Positions 24,421 to 36,700 of a DNA stretch of 64,000 nt are shown piece by piece. The first letter of the stretch is position 1. Each line of letters begins with the position of its first letter. This DNA is from Nymphaea colorata (lineage: Eukaryota; Streptophyta; Magnoliopsida; Nymphaeales; Nymphaeaceae): assembly GCF_008831285.2 (NCBI RefSeq), contig NC_045142.1, forward strand, positions 8,344,713-8,408,712, written 5' to 3'. A model generated the notes under the pieces. That model saw only the letters and a list, made by a program, of their open reading frames with translations. It ran no database searches and was not told where the DNA came from. The translations under genes were made by a program, and so were the position numbers.

Positions 24421-25097
24421 TCATGTCTCTTTCTGCTAATGTCATCCACATTGGTTGATCTCGACGTTTGAATCACTAAATCGAACTTTCAAAGCGTGCC
24501 TTTGTTTGATTGGCAGAGCCTCCTGAATGCGTGACGACCAGTTCACATTGCTCGCATATATCTGCTGCTGGATCGTTCTAATTTTCATCTTTATCTCTCT
24601 CCCTCTCTTTTTCTCTTGATGGCAATCTCTCTCTCTCCTCATCTCCTACTACTGTCCTTTTTGTTGTTTTCTTTCCCTCGATTTTGTTTTTCCCGTTTTG
24701 TACTTGGTGACTTCTTGTCACCAATCTTTTGTTAATGATTTTCCATTTGGTCCGCTCTATGGCAATCTTTTATGAAGTTACTATTTTGGAGAAGAATATC
24801 TTTGCCGTTTGGTGGTCTTCTTTCTTCGTGAGCCAAGTTCAAACTTCAAAATTCAAAGGTGTTATGAGCGTCTTCTGCCCTGTCTCCTTCACTGATTTCC
24901 TTGTCGGTCTTCCATGATTTGATCATCTTGCTCAAGGACATGGCAGCCCTTCTACAGTAAGCCATGAAGTGGCCAAATCTGGAAAACTTTGTTCTAGATA
25001 TCGCAGACTACCGGATGTTGTCAAGCATTAATTGAATCCAAGTTACTTTCTTTTAGAAAGATGTGCTATTAGTGTCTTCTGTTTCCTCCTGAATTTG
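24421..25097 (+). promoter_or_regulatory. Upstream region and likely 5' UTR of the NLP gene
   Basis: A CT-rich run at about 24591-24640 is typical of plant leader sequences and lies about 450 bp before the first in-frame ATG of the NLP exon. The NLP reading frame has an in-frame TAA at 25029-25031, so translation cannot begin further upstream in this exon. No TATA box or nitrate-response motif was assigned. Confidence 0.4.
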
Positions 25098-28000
25098 ATG
25101 TACATCATGGTAAATCCTGCTACGCTTAGTTGTAGGGATTTGGACGAAGTTAGTCGAACGTGGCATGATGAGTCACACTCGCCTCCCCAACTCACAAGTT
25201 TTTCGTGCTCATCTTCGTATTGTCAAGTTGGTATAACGGAAGGCGACGTGATTCAGTTTGATAATCAGTATGACAGAGTTGAACTTCCGCTTCACAGGCT
25301 TCCAGGACCAATTTCTAACCAGACTAGCTCAGCAGAATCGTCGAATCCTCCCTCCAGACAGCAACAGAGTTTGACACATGCTGTAAACAATATTGATGGT
25401 TATGGTTTTCAACAAGCGGTGGAAGTTTGTCCTAGGAAGTACTGCAGTGGGCAATCAGTAAAGCTTGAAGAGGACAGACATGAGGATGCTGGTACTGTTG
25501 GCAACTGGCTTGCTGAGAAAACAGTTGAGTTCAGTGTTGTTGGGAACTCTTGGATCGCTAGCAGCAAATTTTCATTTCACGGGAACTGTTCTCTCAAGGA
25601 GAGAATGTTGAGTGCGTTGCATCACATAATTCAATCCGGTGCACAGGGGACGCTATTGCAGATGTGGGTACCTGTGAAGGTTGGTGAACAGTGGGCTCTA
25701 TCCACGGCCGAGCAGCCTTTTGTGTTAGATGCAGGCAGCCCCAACCTTCTACAGTACCGAAATGTCTCTGTTGCCTTTCTTTTTTCAGTTGATGACGTTA
25801 GCGTTGGAAACCTTGGTCTTCCTGGTCGAGTTTTTCAAAGGAAGTTACCTGAGTGCACGCCAAATGTACAGTACTACAGTGCTGAAGAATATCCACGCTT
25901 GGTTCATGCTAAGCATCACGATATTAGGGGATCATTAGCAGTTCCAGTTTTTGAATCTTCTGAAAGGTCCTGCCTTGGAGTCCTGGAGATCATCATGACG
26001 TCTGAGAGGATGCACTATGCTACTGACATAAGCAAAGTCTCAGAGGCGCTGGAGGTATGTGGTTTCTTCTTCTTATACAATTTTATTGAATAGTTCTAGT
26101 GAAGGGAGATCCTATCTCTGACATTTTACATAGAACTTTTCTACACCAGACATGACTGCTTTTTCTGTTGATATGTGCTCCATGTGGGTTTCTCAACTTC
26201 ATGGCTTTTTTGCATGCTTATTAGCAATTTCATTATTCAGAATTAAACTAATAAGTTTAGTCATTTCTTTTTGTAATCAAATTTAATAAGCTGTTACTCT
26301 TGCATAACTCGTCTGTATTTTGTTTGTCCAATCCAATCAAAATTGAGTGTACAGTGTTTTCATGATATCCTACTGCATGCAATTGTTACCACAACCTAAC
26401 CCACAGTTCTTTATGACAGGCCGTGCATTTGAAATGTTCACGTGCACTTCATATTCCAAACATGCAGGTGAGTGATTTTTCGAGATTCTTTCTTTTAGTA
26501 GTTTGGATCATAACTTGAATTAGTGGCATTTACTGGTTGATGACATGATCAGGCAGCAAACGGGAACCATCACGATGTGCTGGCCAAAGTTCAGAACGTT
26601 CTAATTGCTGTCTGCAATAAACATAATTTGCCGTTCGCTCAGACTTGGGCTCCATTCAGGCACTGTGGATTTTCAGTTCGAGAAAATAGCTCTGACAAAA
26701 TTCCGAAACTTGAAGGTTACTCGGGACAACTTTGCATGTTGGCAAGGAACAGGGCATTCTATGTACTTGATACCCAATTGCAGGAGTTCAGAAAGGCTTG
26801 CAAAGAGCACTGCTTATCAGAAGGGCAGGGTATAGTTGGTCAAGCATTAGCATCTCGGAGACCAAGTTATTGTGGAAATGTGTCTCAATTCAACAAGGTC
26901 GACTATCCATTAGTTCATCATGCTCGCATGTTTGGGTTAGTTGGTGCAGTTGCTATACCTGTAAAATGCATGAAATCAGGTATTGATAGATACATTGTAG
27001 AGTTTTTCCTGCCTCGTGACTGTCAAGGCTCTCAACAACAGTACTGCTTGTTGGAATCTATATTTTCCAGTCTGAGAGAGTTTCAACAGACCTCGGTTTT
27101 AGCTTTTGAGCAACTCTGTCGGGAGAAGAGATCTGAATCATCAAGTACCATAAAATCTTGCGTGATTGGAAAATCTTCACAAGGCAACACAACAGAGTAT
27201 CCATGCAACATTAAACAGCCCTGCCCTGAAGTTGAAAGGTTACCAAGGTCCCCTGCGGAAACTATAGTAGCTGAGGATACCCCGCTGTGTATCACAAAGG
27301 AGATGGACACTCAGGAGGTCAATTTCACAAAAGCATGGGTAAGTCCTCATAAGAAATCCACATCAAAGGATATCCTGAAACAACAGTTAGATAGGAGGCA
27401 AAGTAAGGCAGAGAAATCAATAAGTGTTGAGGTTCTTCAAAAATACTTTGCTGGAAGCCTCAAGGATGCATCAAAGAGCCTTGGTGGTAAGAGTTCATGA
27501 ACAGTATTTAAATTTGATGCCTCAGCATTTGGTTACTATCCTGATTATTTCAAAGTATTTTGAAAAACAAATAAAAAGGTGAATGGGTAAAAGATGAAAT
27601 AAAACTTAGGATTTTGGGAAGCTGACTGCAGAACTTTGTGTGGTGCCTAGTTAATAATGATTGGAACAGGCCCTGTTGTGTTTCTTTAGTCATCCTACAG
27701 TCTTCATATTGTAATCATGAAGACATCATTTTCTTGCTGGTAATGGTAAGGTAACTGACACAATTTTAGACACAGGGGCTGAAGTATGAGACGATCTGAT
27801 TAATTTTAAGAAGTCTATGTTGTAGGTTTTGGTAATCCCTAGAACTGGTTTATAAAGAAAGTAAACATACAACCATGAATAGATATATGGAGACGTAGGT
27901 ACAGACACTCACACAGAAAGTGATGGAAAGAGATTTTATTGCCACAAACTCGGTTGGCTCGGTTTGACTTGGCTCTCTAACGAGTCAACCTAGTAAGGGG

Positions 28001-29851
28001 ACTCGGTTTTCATTGAAACTCGGCGTGACTCGGCCATGACTTGGCCTGACTTCGGTCTGACTCAGTCATGACTCAGCCAAAACTTGGTTAGAATTGGTTA
28101 CTTAATTACTTAATTTTTGACATGAATCTTATAACTTATTGAAATACAAAAATTTAGAAATAATATTCACTTACTAAATTTACATATTACAAATGCAAAG
28201 GTCAAAGTAATTGGGTTTAACTTCTTGTATGGTGTATTTATTTTAAGTTTTAGGACATTGGACTCTTTACTTTTGGATTTTTAGTTTTATATCATATTAA
28301 CATGCATGTCAAATTTGTTAACCATTAGATAGTTGTATTGTTGTATATATTAATCTTAATGTTTGTTTTTTATTGACTTTTATTTCATTGATATATTGAT
28401 TCTTGCCACACATTTGTTTTGAAATATGCAATTATAGGTCTTGTTATCAAAAGAGAATATAACTTGGTTATTACTTGATGGTATGAATTACACGTGTTGA
28501 AGTCATTTTACAATTTTTTTTATATTTAATGACAAGTTATGTATTGTTTTTCTTTTAAAACAATAGTTAATAAGACCCACCCGGAGGCACCAAGTTGACG
28601 TGCTGAGGAGTCGAGTCCGGGTCACCGGGTTTTAAAACATTGCCACAAAGTAATTTACTTCGCTTTGATTGGTTGCATAAGCTTCAAGTAGCAGCCTGAT
28701 GGCAGGATAAAGATAACATCTGCTACCATTGTTAAGCTGTTGAACAACTCGAACTGACTTGACGAATGACGAGTCAGTTGTTGGTAATGATGAACTTAGA
28801 AGATGGCTATACAACTTTATGCTCAAGCTTCATTGTTTATCTTAGTACTGTCATATTGGATTGGCATATTCTTTTGCTATTTGGAAGTGTCTTGGCATTT
28901 TAACATCAAACCAATGCAACAATTCGTTTCATTTAACCGTAATTACACTGCTAGTTTCATCACTCGTTTTTCCTTTTTGGAGTTTATATGTACATTTATT
29001 GGTGTTCACTAAAATGAATTACAGTACGTCCTGACTTGCTTTGATATTCATTTCAACACATGCGACAGTGACAGTTTTCTTTTACAGTGTGTCCAACTAC
29101 ACTCAAACGGATATGTAGGCAACATGGCATTGCCAGGTGGCCATCTCGTAAGATCAATAAGATCAACAATTCCTTGAGAAAGTTGCACGAGGTAATCAAA
29201 TCTGTTAAAGCTGTTGAACATCCATCGGCTGTTAATGATTCAAAAAATTCATCAAGCCATGCAGCCCACAAGCCTCGTTGGCCACCTGTTGATGTGACTA
29301 CTCAGGCTGATCAAACCCCAAAGAATTTTATGTTAAGTTTAAATCCAGAAATGCTCGAGAGAGGTGGTGGTGTTCCAATACTGAAATCACAATTTCCTCC
29401 ACGTCAGCAGCAGACTAATTGTACTGGTGCTGAGGGGACAGCAGATCGTTTCGAGCTAATGAAAAATAAACAGCAATTTCATAATAGAAACGGATTGGTG
29501 CATGCAATGTTCAAAACACTCAATGCTGGTCACAACAATGAGGATTTACAAGATCCATCATTATGTCAAAGATTGGCAATAAAGGTGACTTACAAAGACG
29601 ATATTATCAGATTTCAACTGCCACTAGGTTCTGGTCTTCACGAATTACTCCAAGAAGTAACAGAAAGGCTGAAGGTAAATGTGGAATTCATTCATGTCAA
29701 GTATTTAGACACTGATGCCCAGTGGGTAACTCTGACTTGTGATGCTGACCTTTACATGTGCATCCAAAAATTAAAACGTGGGAATTTGATTAGACTTACT
29801 ATTGATGAGAACTTCTCAGGTGGTAGCTACTTTCATAATTCCAATGTCTGA
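25098..29851 (+). CDS. NLP: NIN-like protein (NLP) transcription factor, RWP-RK + PB1, 4 exons
   Basis: CDS join 25098-26054, 26420-26467, 26553-27486, 29088-29851: 2703 nt, 900 residues, normal NLP length. Residues about 166-600 form the conserved N-terminal NLP region, with a GAF-like part containing GLPGRVFQRKLPE, NVQYYSAEEYPR and GSLAVPVFE. An RWP-RK DNA-binding domain lies at about 622-672 (SISVEVLQKYF, then CPTTLKRICRQHGIARWPSRK). PB1 lies at about 808-893, with the basic Lys (KVTYKDD, near 812) and an acidic DTD...CDADL loop, so it can oligomerise. The exon 3/4 splice falls inside the RWP-RK domain (SLG|VCPTTL) in phase. NLPs are nuclear nitrate-response regulators. The first exon ATG was chosen because a stop precedes it in frame; the second ATG at 25107 is possible. 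The subfamily is not certain, but the GAF-like region reads closer to NLP6/7 or NLP1-5 than to NLP8/9. Confidence 0.92.
27487..29087 (+). other. Intron 3 of the NLP gene
   Basis: This 1.6-kb intron has a GGTG|gtaaga donor and a tttacag acceptor, and splits the RWP-RK domain. It carries a transposon-like insertion at 27949-28638. If the intron were retained, an in-frame stop follows within five codons, giving a protein without a complete RWP-RK or PB1 domain. Confidence 0.85.
27949..28638. mobile_element. Non-autonomous DNA transposon flanked by an 11-bp direct repeat
   Basis: The sequence ATTGCCACAAA occurs on both sides (27938-27948 and 28639-28649). The left end is rich in CTCGG/GACTCGG motifs. 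The right end carries the complementary CCGGACTCGACTCC and CCCGGTGACCCGG when reverse-complemented, so the ends form loose inverted repeats, roughly AAACTCGGTTGGCTCGG against AAAACCCGGTGACCCGG. The 11-bp repeat probably combines an 8-bp target duplication with terminal bases, which would suit hAT. No coding capacity. Confidence 0.65.
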
Positions 29852-30756
29852 GATCAATGGAAATTTGCTAGCCTTTTTGGGATGCCAAAACAAGTACTAA
29901 AGCGGTAATCACTGAAGGCTAAGTTCAAATGACCGTCATCACTATTTTGCATCACATCAGGTGAAAATGATTCCATGGTTCCCAAGTGTGCAGGTTTTGT
30001 TTGCCCAGGAAGGTGACCAACAATAAATCTCAGAATGGTAAAGCAAAAGCTTTTGTAAATGAGATCACCTTGCTTCAATTTCTTTTAGTTGGTTTCTAGA
30101 GAAATTAGATCTGAAGTCCGTTTTCTAGTTGTGATGAATTAAGTTTGACTCAATAGATAATATATGAGTTTACCAGAGCTTGGAGTTTTATTTGGGCTGT
30201 CACCTGTCTGCTGAATCGACATCTACTGTTGGATTCAATCTTGTTCTGCATGCTTGTTCTCTTCACGCCTTTTCTCCGTGGCAAAGTTGATCACATTCAT
30301 TATCATGATATGATAACCTGCAACAACTACCAGCAAGGATGAAACGACTTCATGTTTGCCATGGTTCAAGATCGGGGGGATGGGGGGGAAGAGGGGGGAG
30401 ATAGAGAACATCTTGCACCAAAATCCCATGGTCAAATAAAACAGTTACAATGTTCATTAAATTAATCGATTCAAACATCAGCCTATCGCTAAATAATAAT
30501 GAATCAATTAAAAGGACAAGCATAGTAAGACTGCATTTACAACAAAGCAAAAAAGTACCCACTACGACGATTTCATGGACGCTCAGCTAATTTTCTTTCA
30601 AGAGCTCCCAAAAGAGATTGAGTTCGAAAATACATTAATTCATACATTTCACAGAAACAGGCATCTTTCATGAAAATCTGTCCAGCATCTCCTTTGAAGA
30701 CCCAAAGCACCATAATCGTACTTGGGTGACATGAAGCGTGCAGCAAAAAAAGGGTA
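29852..30756. other. Convergent intergenic space between NLP and EXO5
   Basis: About 905 bp separates the NLP stop (29851) from the EXO5 stop (30757). It should contain both 3' untranslated regions. A G-run-rich patch lies at about 30376-30400. Open frames on the minus strand here show no family motif. Confidence 0.6.
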
Positions 30757-33700
30757 TCAATTATTTGCTTCTTTGGTATTGGACTGCATTTGGGTCAGTG
30801 GACAAGTGGCAGAAAAGGAACAGTGCCGACATTTCCACCTCTCATCCTCAGAAACATACCCAGCTTCTCTTTTTCCCAGCCAGAATTGAAAGCAGTGTCC
30901 TATCTGGCTCTTAAACCAGTCCCAATCAAATGTAAATGTATCTTCAGCCAGAACAGCGTGATCTGCTTGGTGTTCATACCTTGACAGAATCAGAATAAGT
31001 TTAGCACATGCAAATCAGATTAACATTGACACACACCTGGAATAATGGGGAATGAAAATATCATTACCTGAGAAGAAGCTCATCATGCGATGGTACCAAT
31101 GAGCAACAAATGGCTCTGAAGTGGTTGACTAATTCTTCTAGTGTCTGGTCACACAAAATGAGCCCTCAGAAGACATGCTATATGTAGATTGAACTAGAGA
31201 CAAACATCATGACAGCATTTATCTAGTTTCTGTGAATATGCATTCTGCACAGACTCCAAACACACAAATCTGTTTCTGATAAGTGGAAAACTGACAAACT
31301 AGATTAAAAGGCTTAGAACAGTATAGGTTTTTAAAATTTGTGAGCTCCTCGTGTTGATGCTTCAAATTGATATAAACACATAACGTTGCTTTCATTTCTT
31401 CACATTCCCCTCAAAATAAGCATATTTTCCTAGCACCATGTTGCTTGCATTGTTCGGCCAGACATCCAGGAGTGCAGTACCTCCCTTGTCACATGGGTGT
31501 CCAACATGGGTGTAGACGTGACATCAGTCTGGAACAAATTTCAAAATGCCTAGGTACATAGAAAGGCCAATAAAACCCAGATAGCAGTGACATACGGTAA
31601 ACTGTCAAAAGGAAAAAGGCCTTAGAGCAAACGCCCTACATATAACTATAATAGGAGAGAGAAAAGTTTGCGTTTCATTGAGCAGTGACCCTTCATGGTA
31701 TACCTTTCATTCCTCTTCACAATGTCATCAAAATAGAACTAGTTCTTTTCTTCTGCCATGATTCATTCAGTATGTCCATACTTAGTGTTGGGTTCATGAA
31801 AGAACTTCAAAAAAAATTTATCGATTTTAACTCCTTACAGTCAAACACCAGCTTAGTTCACAGCCCACTTCAGAATTTGCCCCAGTCAACTTCTATCGAT
31901 TTTCTTCACAGTATCACGCTTCCGCCACATTATCTTCTTAAAATAACTTGGTAACCATGTCATGCCCAGCTAGTTTGTCACTCACCCAACCGCTGCAGAC
32001 TGGTCGTCCTTCGCTTACCTTCCTGAGACTGCATAATGTACATTATCCACCTGGTTGCCTGAATTGCCTTGGTAGCCATTTAGAATGTTATGGGATGAAA
32101 CATTTTGTACATGTTCTCCCAAAACGTTTTACACCCATGACCATGAGAGCCTGGTTTGCCTTTGTAGAACTATGGATACCGAAGAAGAGAAGAAATACAC
32201 AGATTTAACGTGGAAAACCCTTCAAAAATAGAGGGAAAAAACCATGACTAAGGAAGAACAACACTCACAGCATTGTCTCTCTTTTAAAATTTCATTCATC
32301 ATTCAATTAGGGTTAAAACAAGCCCTTAAGTGGTTTTAACCCTTAAGTGTGCGACAATCACCAACACTTAAAGGATGGACGGTTCGGGTCTAGACCCATG
32401 ACCTATCCAAATACATACTCGTCAATACTCCCCCTCAAGTTGGGCATACAGGTCAAACATGCCCAACTTGCTTACATTCTTCTCAAAATAAGTAGAAGAC
32501 AAAGCTTTTGTCAACACATGCAACTTGATCATCAAACTTCATATATGATAAGACAAGTTCCTTGGAGTCAATTCTCTCACGAATGCAATGCCGATCAATC
32601 TCCACATGCTTGGCCCTATCATGTAACATGAGATTGTTTGTAAGGTTTATCACAAACTTATTATCACAGTACATTTTCATAGGTCCATCAACTTTAATCC
32701 TGATATCAGCCATCAACACTTTTGGCCGCAATAATTCAGAAACTCCCATAGCTACAACACAGTACTTAGCCTCGACACTCGAACGGGAAAAAACATCATG
32801 CCTTTTACTTCTCCACACTACCACGTTGCCTCCCAAATAGACACAATAACTTGTGGTAGACCTCCTCATATCGATGCTGTCAGTCCAGTCAACATCAAAG
32901 TATCCCTCCATGTTAAGCTAATCTTGTTTCACGTATAGAAGACCCTTACCAAGATTCTTCTTTAGATGGCACAAGATCCTCTCAACAGCCTACCAATGAG
33001 CATCAATCGGAGTATGCATGAATTGACTCATTACATTCATGACAAAAGTGATGTCAGGTCTAGGGAGTGTGAGAAAAATCAACTTCCCAACTAACTGCTC
33101 ATAATTCCCTTTAGCTTCATCATCAAGCAACTTCCCATCTTTAGTACTGATCTTATTAGTGACATCCATTGGAGTAGGAGATGGTTGGCAGCCAGGTTTC
33201 CTAGTCTCTTTCAGCAGGTCAAGAGTGTATTTTCTTTGATTTAGGATAAGGCCAGTGCGTGACCTAGCCATTTCTATACCAAGGAAGTATCTTAACTTTT
33301 CAAGGTCTTTGAGATCAAACTATGAAGCTAACATTTTTTCAGTCATGCAATCTCTTCTTCATCATCTCCTATAACTATCATGTGATCCACATAAACTAAG
33401 AGAAGAACAACCTTGTCCTCCCTCTATTTCAGAAAGAGTGTGCGGTCTCCATTACCTTGATGATATTCATGCTTCTTCCTCACAAGTCTGAGGCACTCAA
33501 ACCATGCTCGAGGAAGTTGCTTAAGACCTACGACACACGGACGCGGCAAAATCACTCGCGTATTGGCATCGACACTCTGACACGCTGATTCCGACACGGG
33601 GCGCGGCAAGACACGTTCTGGATCAGGTTTGGGTCAAACCCAATCCAAACCATCAAATGATCTGATAAAACTTACGCTTTTCGACTTTTTTTTCACTTTT

Positions 33701-36700
33701 CACCTTCGAGTCTTTGACCTCTCCCACCAACGACGAGCAGTGAGTAGTTCACTTCGGCAGACGATGGCAACGATGGCGAGCGATGGCAATGATGATCGGC
33801 GACCCACGGCGACGTCCGGCGGCAGGCGGCGAGTAGCAGGTAACTGTTTTGGTTGGTTTATGAAGTTAGGGTTTGCATTGGAGGCACATTTGGGGCTTTT
33901 TTTTTGTTTTTGCTTTCTTTCTTCGGCGAAAGACGGCAGCAATGATTCCGCTTTTTCTTCTTGCTCTGTGTTGGTCAGTTGTAGGGCAAGGTTGATTGCA
34001 TGATCTCATTGGTTTCGTGTCCTGTATTTGCTTTTTTGTTTTCTAATTTCTCGTTGGTGGCATGGAGGAGAAATTGTCGCATGGATAGATTTCTGATTCT
34101 TTTCAAGATTTGGGAGCTTATTTAAATTGTTGTTTATTGTCATTTTTTTCGGCATTTTCGTCTCTTTGAAATTTCAGTCATGAGGTCCTGTTCTCTTTTT
34201 TCCGAGTTTCGTTCCACGACCACCTCATATGTCATTTTTTCTCTCGATAATTACTTCACTATCTGCTTTGGGTTTTTCTCCTGTGCGGGTTCATTTGGTT
34301 TCATCATTTCCATCATAGAATTTAGGGTTGTGTCCACTTACAATATGTTACCGATTTCTGTTGCACTTTATGGCAGATGGGTTGAATAATGCTTTTGACT
34401 GTTTCGTTCAAGAATCAGCCTTGTGTTATATGTTTTTTATTTTATTTCAATGTTTATTCATTATATGTTTTTGACATCTTATTATTTTTAATGTAGTATG
34501 GCGAACAAAGGAAAAGGAGTCTCTAAACCTACAATTTCAAGTTGTGGATCTGGATCATCTCCATCTATTGCACAGGAAGAGAAACCACCATTATGGTCAT
34601 ACGTGAAAATCATAGGGAAACCTCCTAGTGGAGGTGGTGGAAATGTTATTTTTGTTTGTTCTTTTTGTGGGAGAGAGTTCATTGGATCATATACAAGAGT
34701 GAAAGCACATATGTTCAAAATCCCTAAACATGGAATTAAAGCATGTAAAATCATCGGTAAGGAGAGTATGAATCAGTTAAAGAAAGAACAGGAAGCTTTT
34801 GAGAAAAAGAAAGGCACAGGCACCTCATCATCTGGTTATATTGACATGGCTTTAATTTTAGATGATGATGTTAAGGATGGTAAAAAAAAAAAAGAGAAGT
34901 TGGTGATGTTACTCAGAAATCAATCAAGGATTCATTTAGTTTACAAAGACGGAGAGAATTAGATTTAAAAGTGGCGACTTTTTTTTATGCTAATTGCATA
35001 CCATTTAATGTAGCAAGAAGTCCTTATTAGAGAGATTTAGTTACATCTATTGCAAATTCTAACTTGTTTGAGTATGTTTCCCCTAGTTCTGAAAGGCTTT
35101 GCATTGTACTACTAGAACAACAAAAGACTCGACTGAACAAATTGTTAGAGTATCCAAAGTTAACATGGGAGCGACACGGGAGTTTCTATTGTTTCTGATG
35201 GTTGGACAGATTTGCAAAGGCAGCCTCTTATCAATTTCATTGCAACTTTAGCAAATGGACCAATTTTTTTTAAGCAAAAAATGCATCCGGTGAATACAAA
35301 GGTGCTGAATATTTGAAAGGATTGTTCATGGAAATTATTGAAGAAGTGGGGAAAGATAAGGTTGTTCAAATAATTATAGACAATGCACCTATATGCAGAG
35401 CAGCTGGACTTGAGATAGAACATGAGTACCCTCATATCTTTTGGACTCCCTATGCAGTCCATAGCTTCAATTTGGCTCTAAAGAGTATATGCAATCCACC
35501 AAGTAAAGAGCAAGATCCTCATGCTTATGAATTATGTTCATGGATTGAAGACTTGGAAAAAGATGTGAAGAACATCAAAAATTTCATAGTAAATCATCAA
35601 CATGCACTTTCCATTTATAACAAGCATTTTGATCTAAAATTATTAAGAGTTGCAGAGACACGTTTTGCATCTCTAATTGTTACGGTCAAAAGGATAAAAA
35701 GGGTGAAAAGTGCATTGATCAGTATGGTGACTGATGATGATTGGAATTTCTTGTGCTGAGTGTTGATGATGATGAGAAAGCTTAAGCAATCAAAAGACTG
35801 ATTCTTGAAGACAAGTGGTGGGATAAAATCTTTTATTTTCTTGCATTCACAGAGCCGATTTGGGAGATGTTGAGAGTTCTTGATTGTGATAATTCAACGT
35901 TGCACTGTGTGTATGAGATGTGAGACACTATGATTGAAAAAATCCAAGAGGTCATTTTTAAGCATGAGAAAAAAAATATTGCACTTGAAGATTCAACATT
36001 TTTTATCATGTGCATAGAATATTGATTGCAAGATGGGATAAAAGTAGCAATCCTCTTCAATGCATGGCACATACATTAAATCCTAAATATTATGGAAGAA
36101 AGTGGCTTGCAGAGGGTGTTGGAAGAACCCCACCACATATGGATCCAGAATTATCAACAAACAGATTGGCATGTCTTAATAGGATTTTTATTGATGTACA
36201 TCAAAATCGCCGAGCTCATGATGAGTTTGAAAGGTTTTCTACTGGAATTGGAGAAGATGTAGGTGCAACTGCAGATAAAGATGATTATCCATCTATATCT
36301 TGGTGGATTAAACATGGATGTGCTTATCCTACTCTTCAATACCTTGCTTTCAGATTGCTAGTTCAACCTGCGACATCTTCATGCTGTGAGAGAAATTGGA
36401 GTAGATATTCACAAATCCACACTATAAAACGAAATAATCTCACAAGCAAACGTGCAGAAGATTTGGTTTATGTGCATTCTAACCTTCGACTTCTATCACG
36501 AAGCGAAGAAGAATACAGGTAAATAAGCATATGATTTATTCTTGATTTAGATGTTTCTCTTCTTATTCACTAATAGCTTAATATCATAATAATTACAACT
36601 TCTTTTTGTCTTCTAGGGAAGGAGAATCTAAATATTGGGACGTGTCGTGAATGTTTAGGAATTGAACTTAGAAAAAGATAATGAACTTGAAGCTGTTAAT

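Noticed and set aside
33629-34003. Plus-strand 124-codon open frame inside the hAT element
   Set aside because: It lies in the GC-rich leader upstream of the transposase ATG, ends in low-complexity Phe/Ser sequence and shows no protein family. More likely a 5' untranslated exon.
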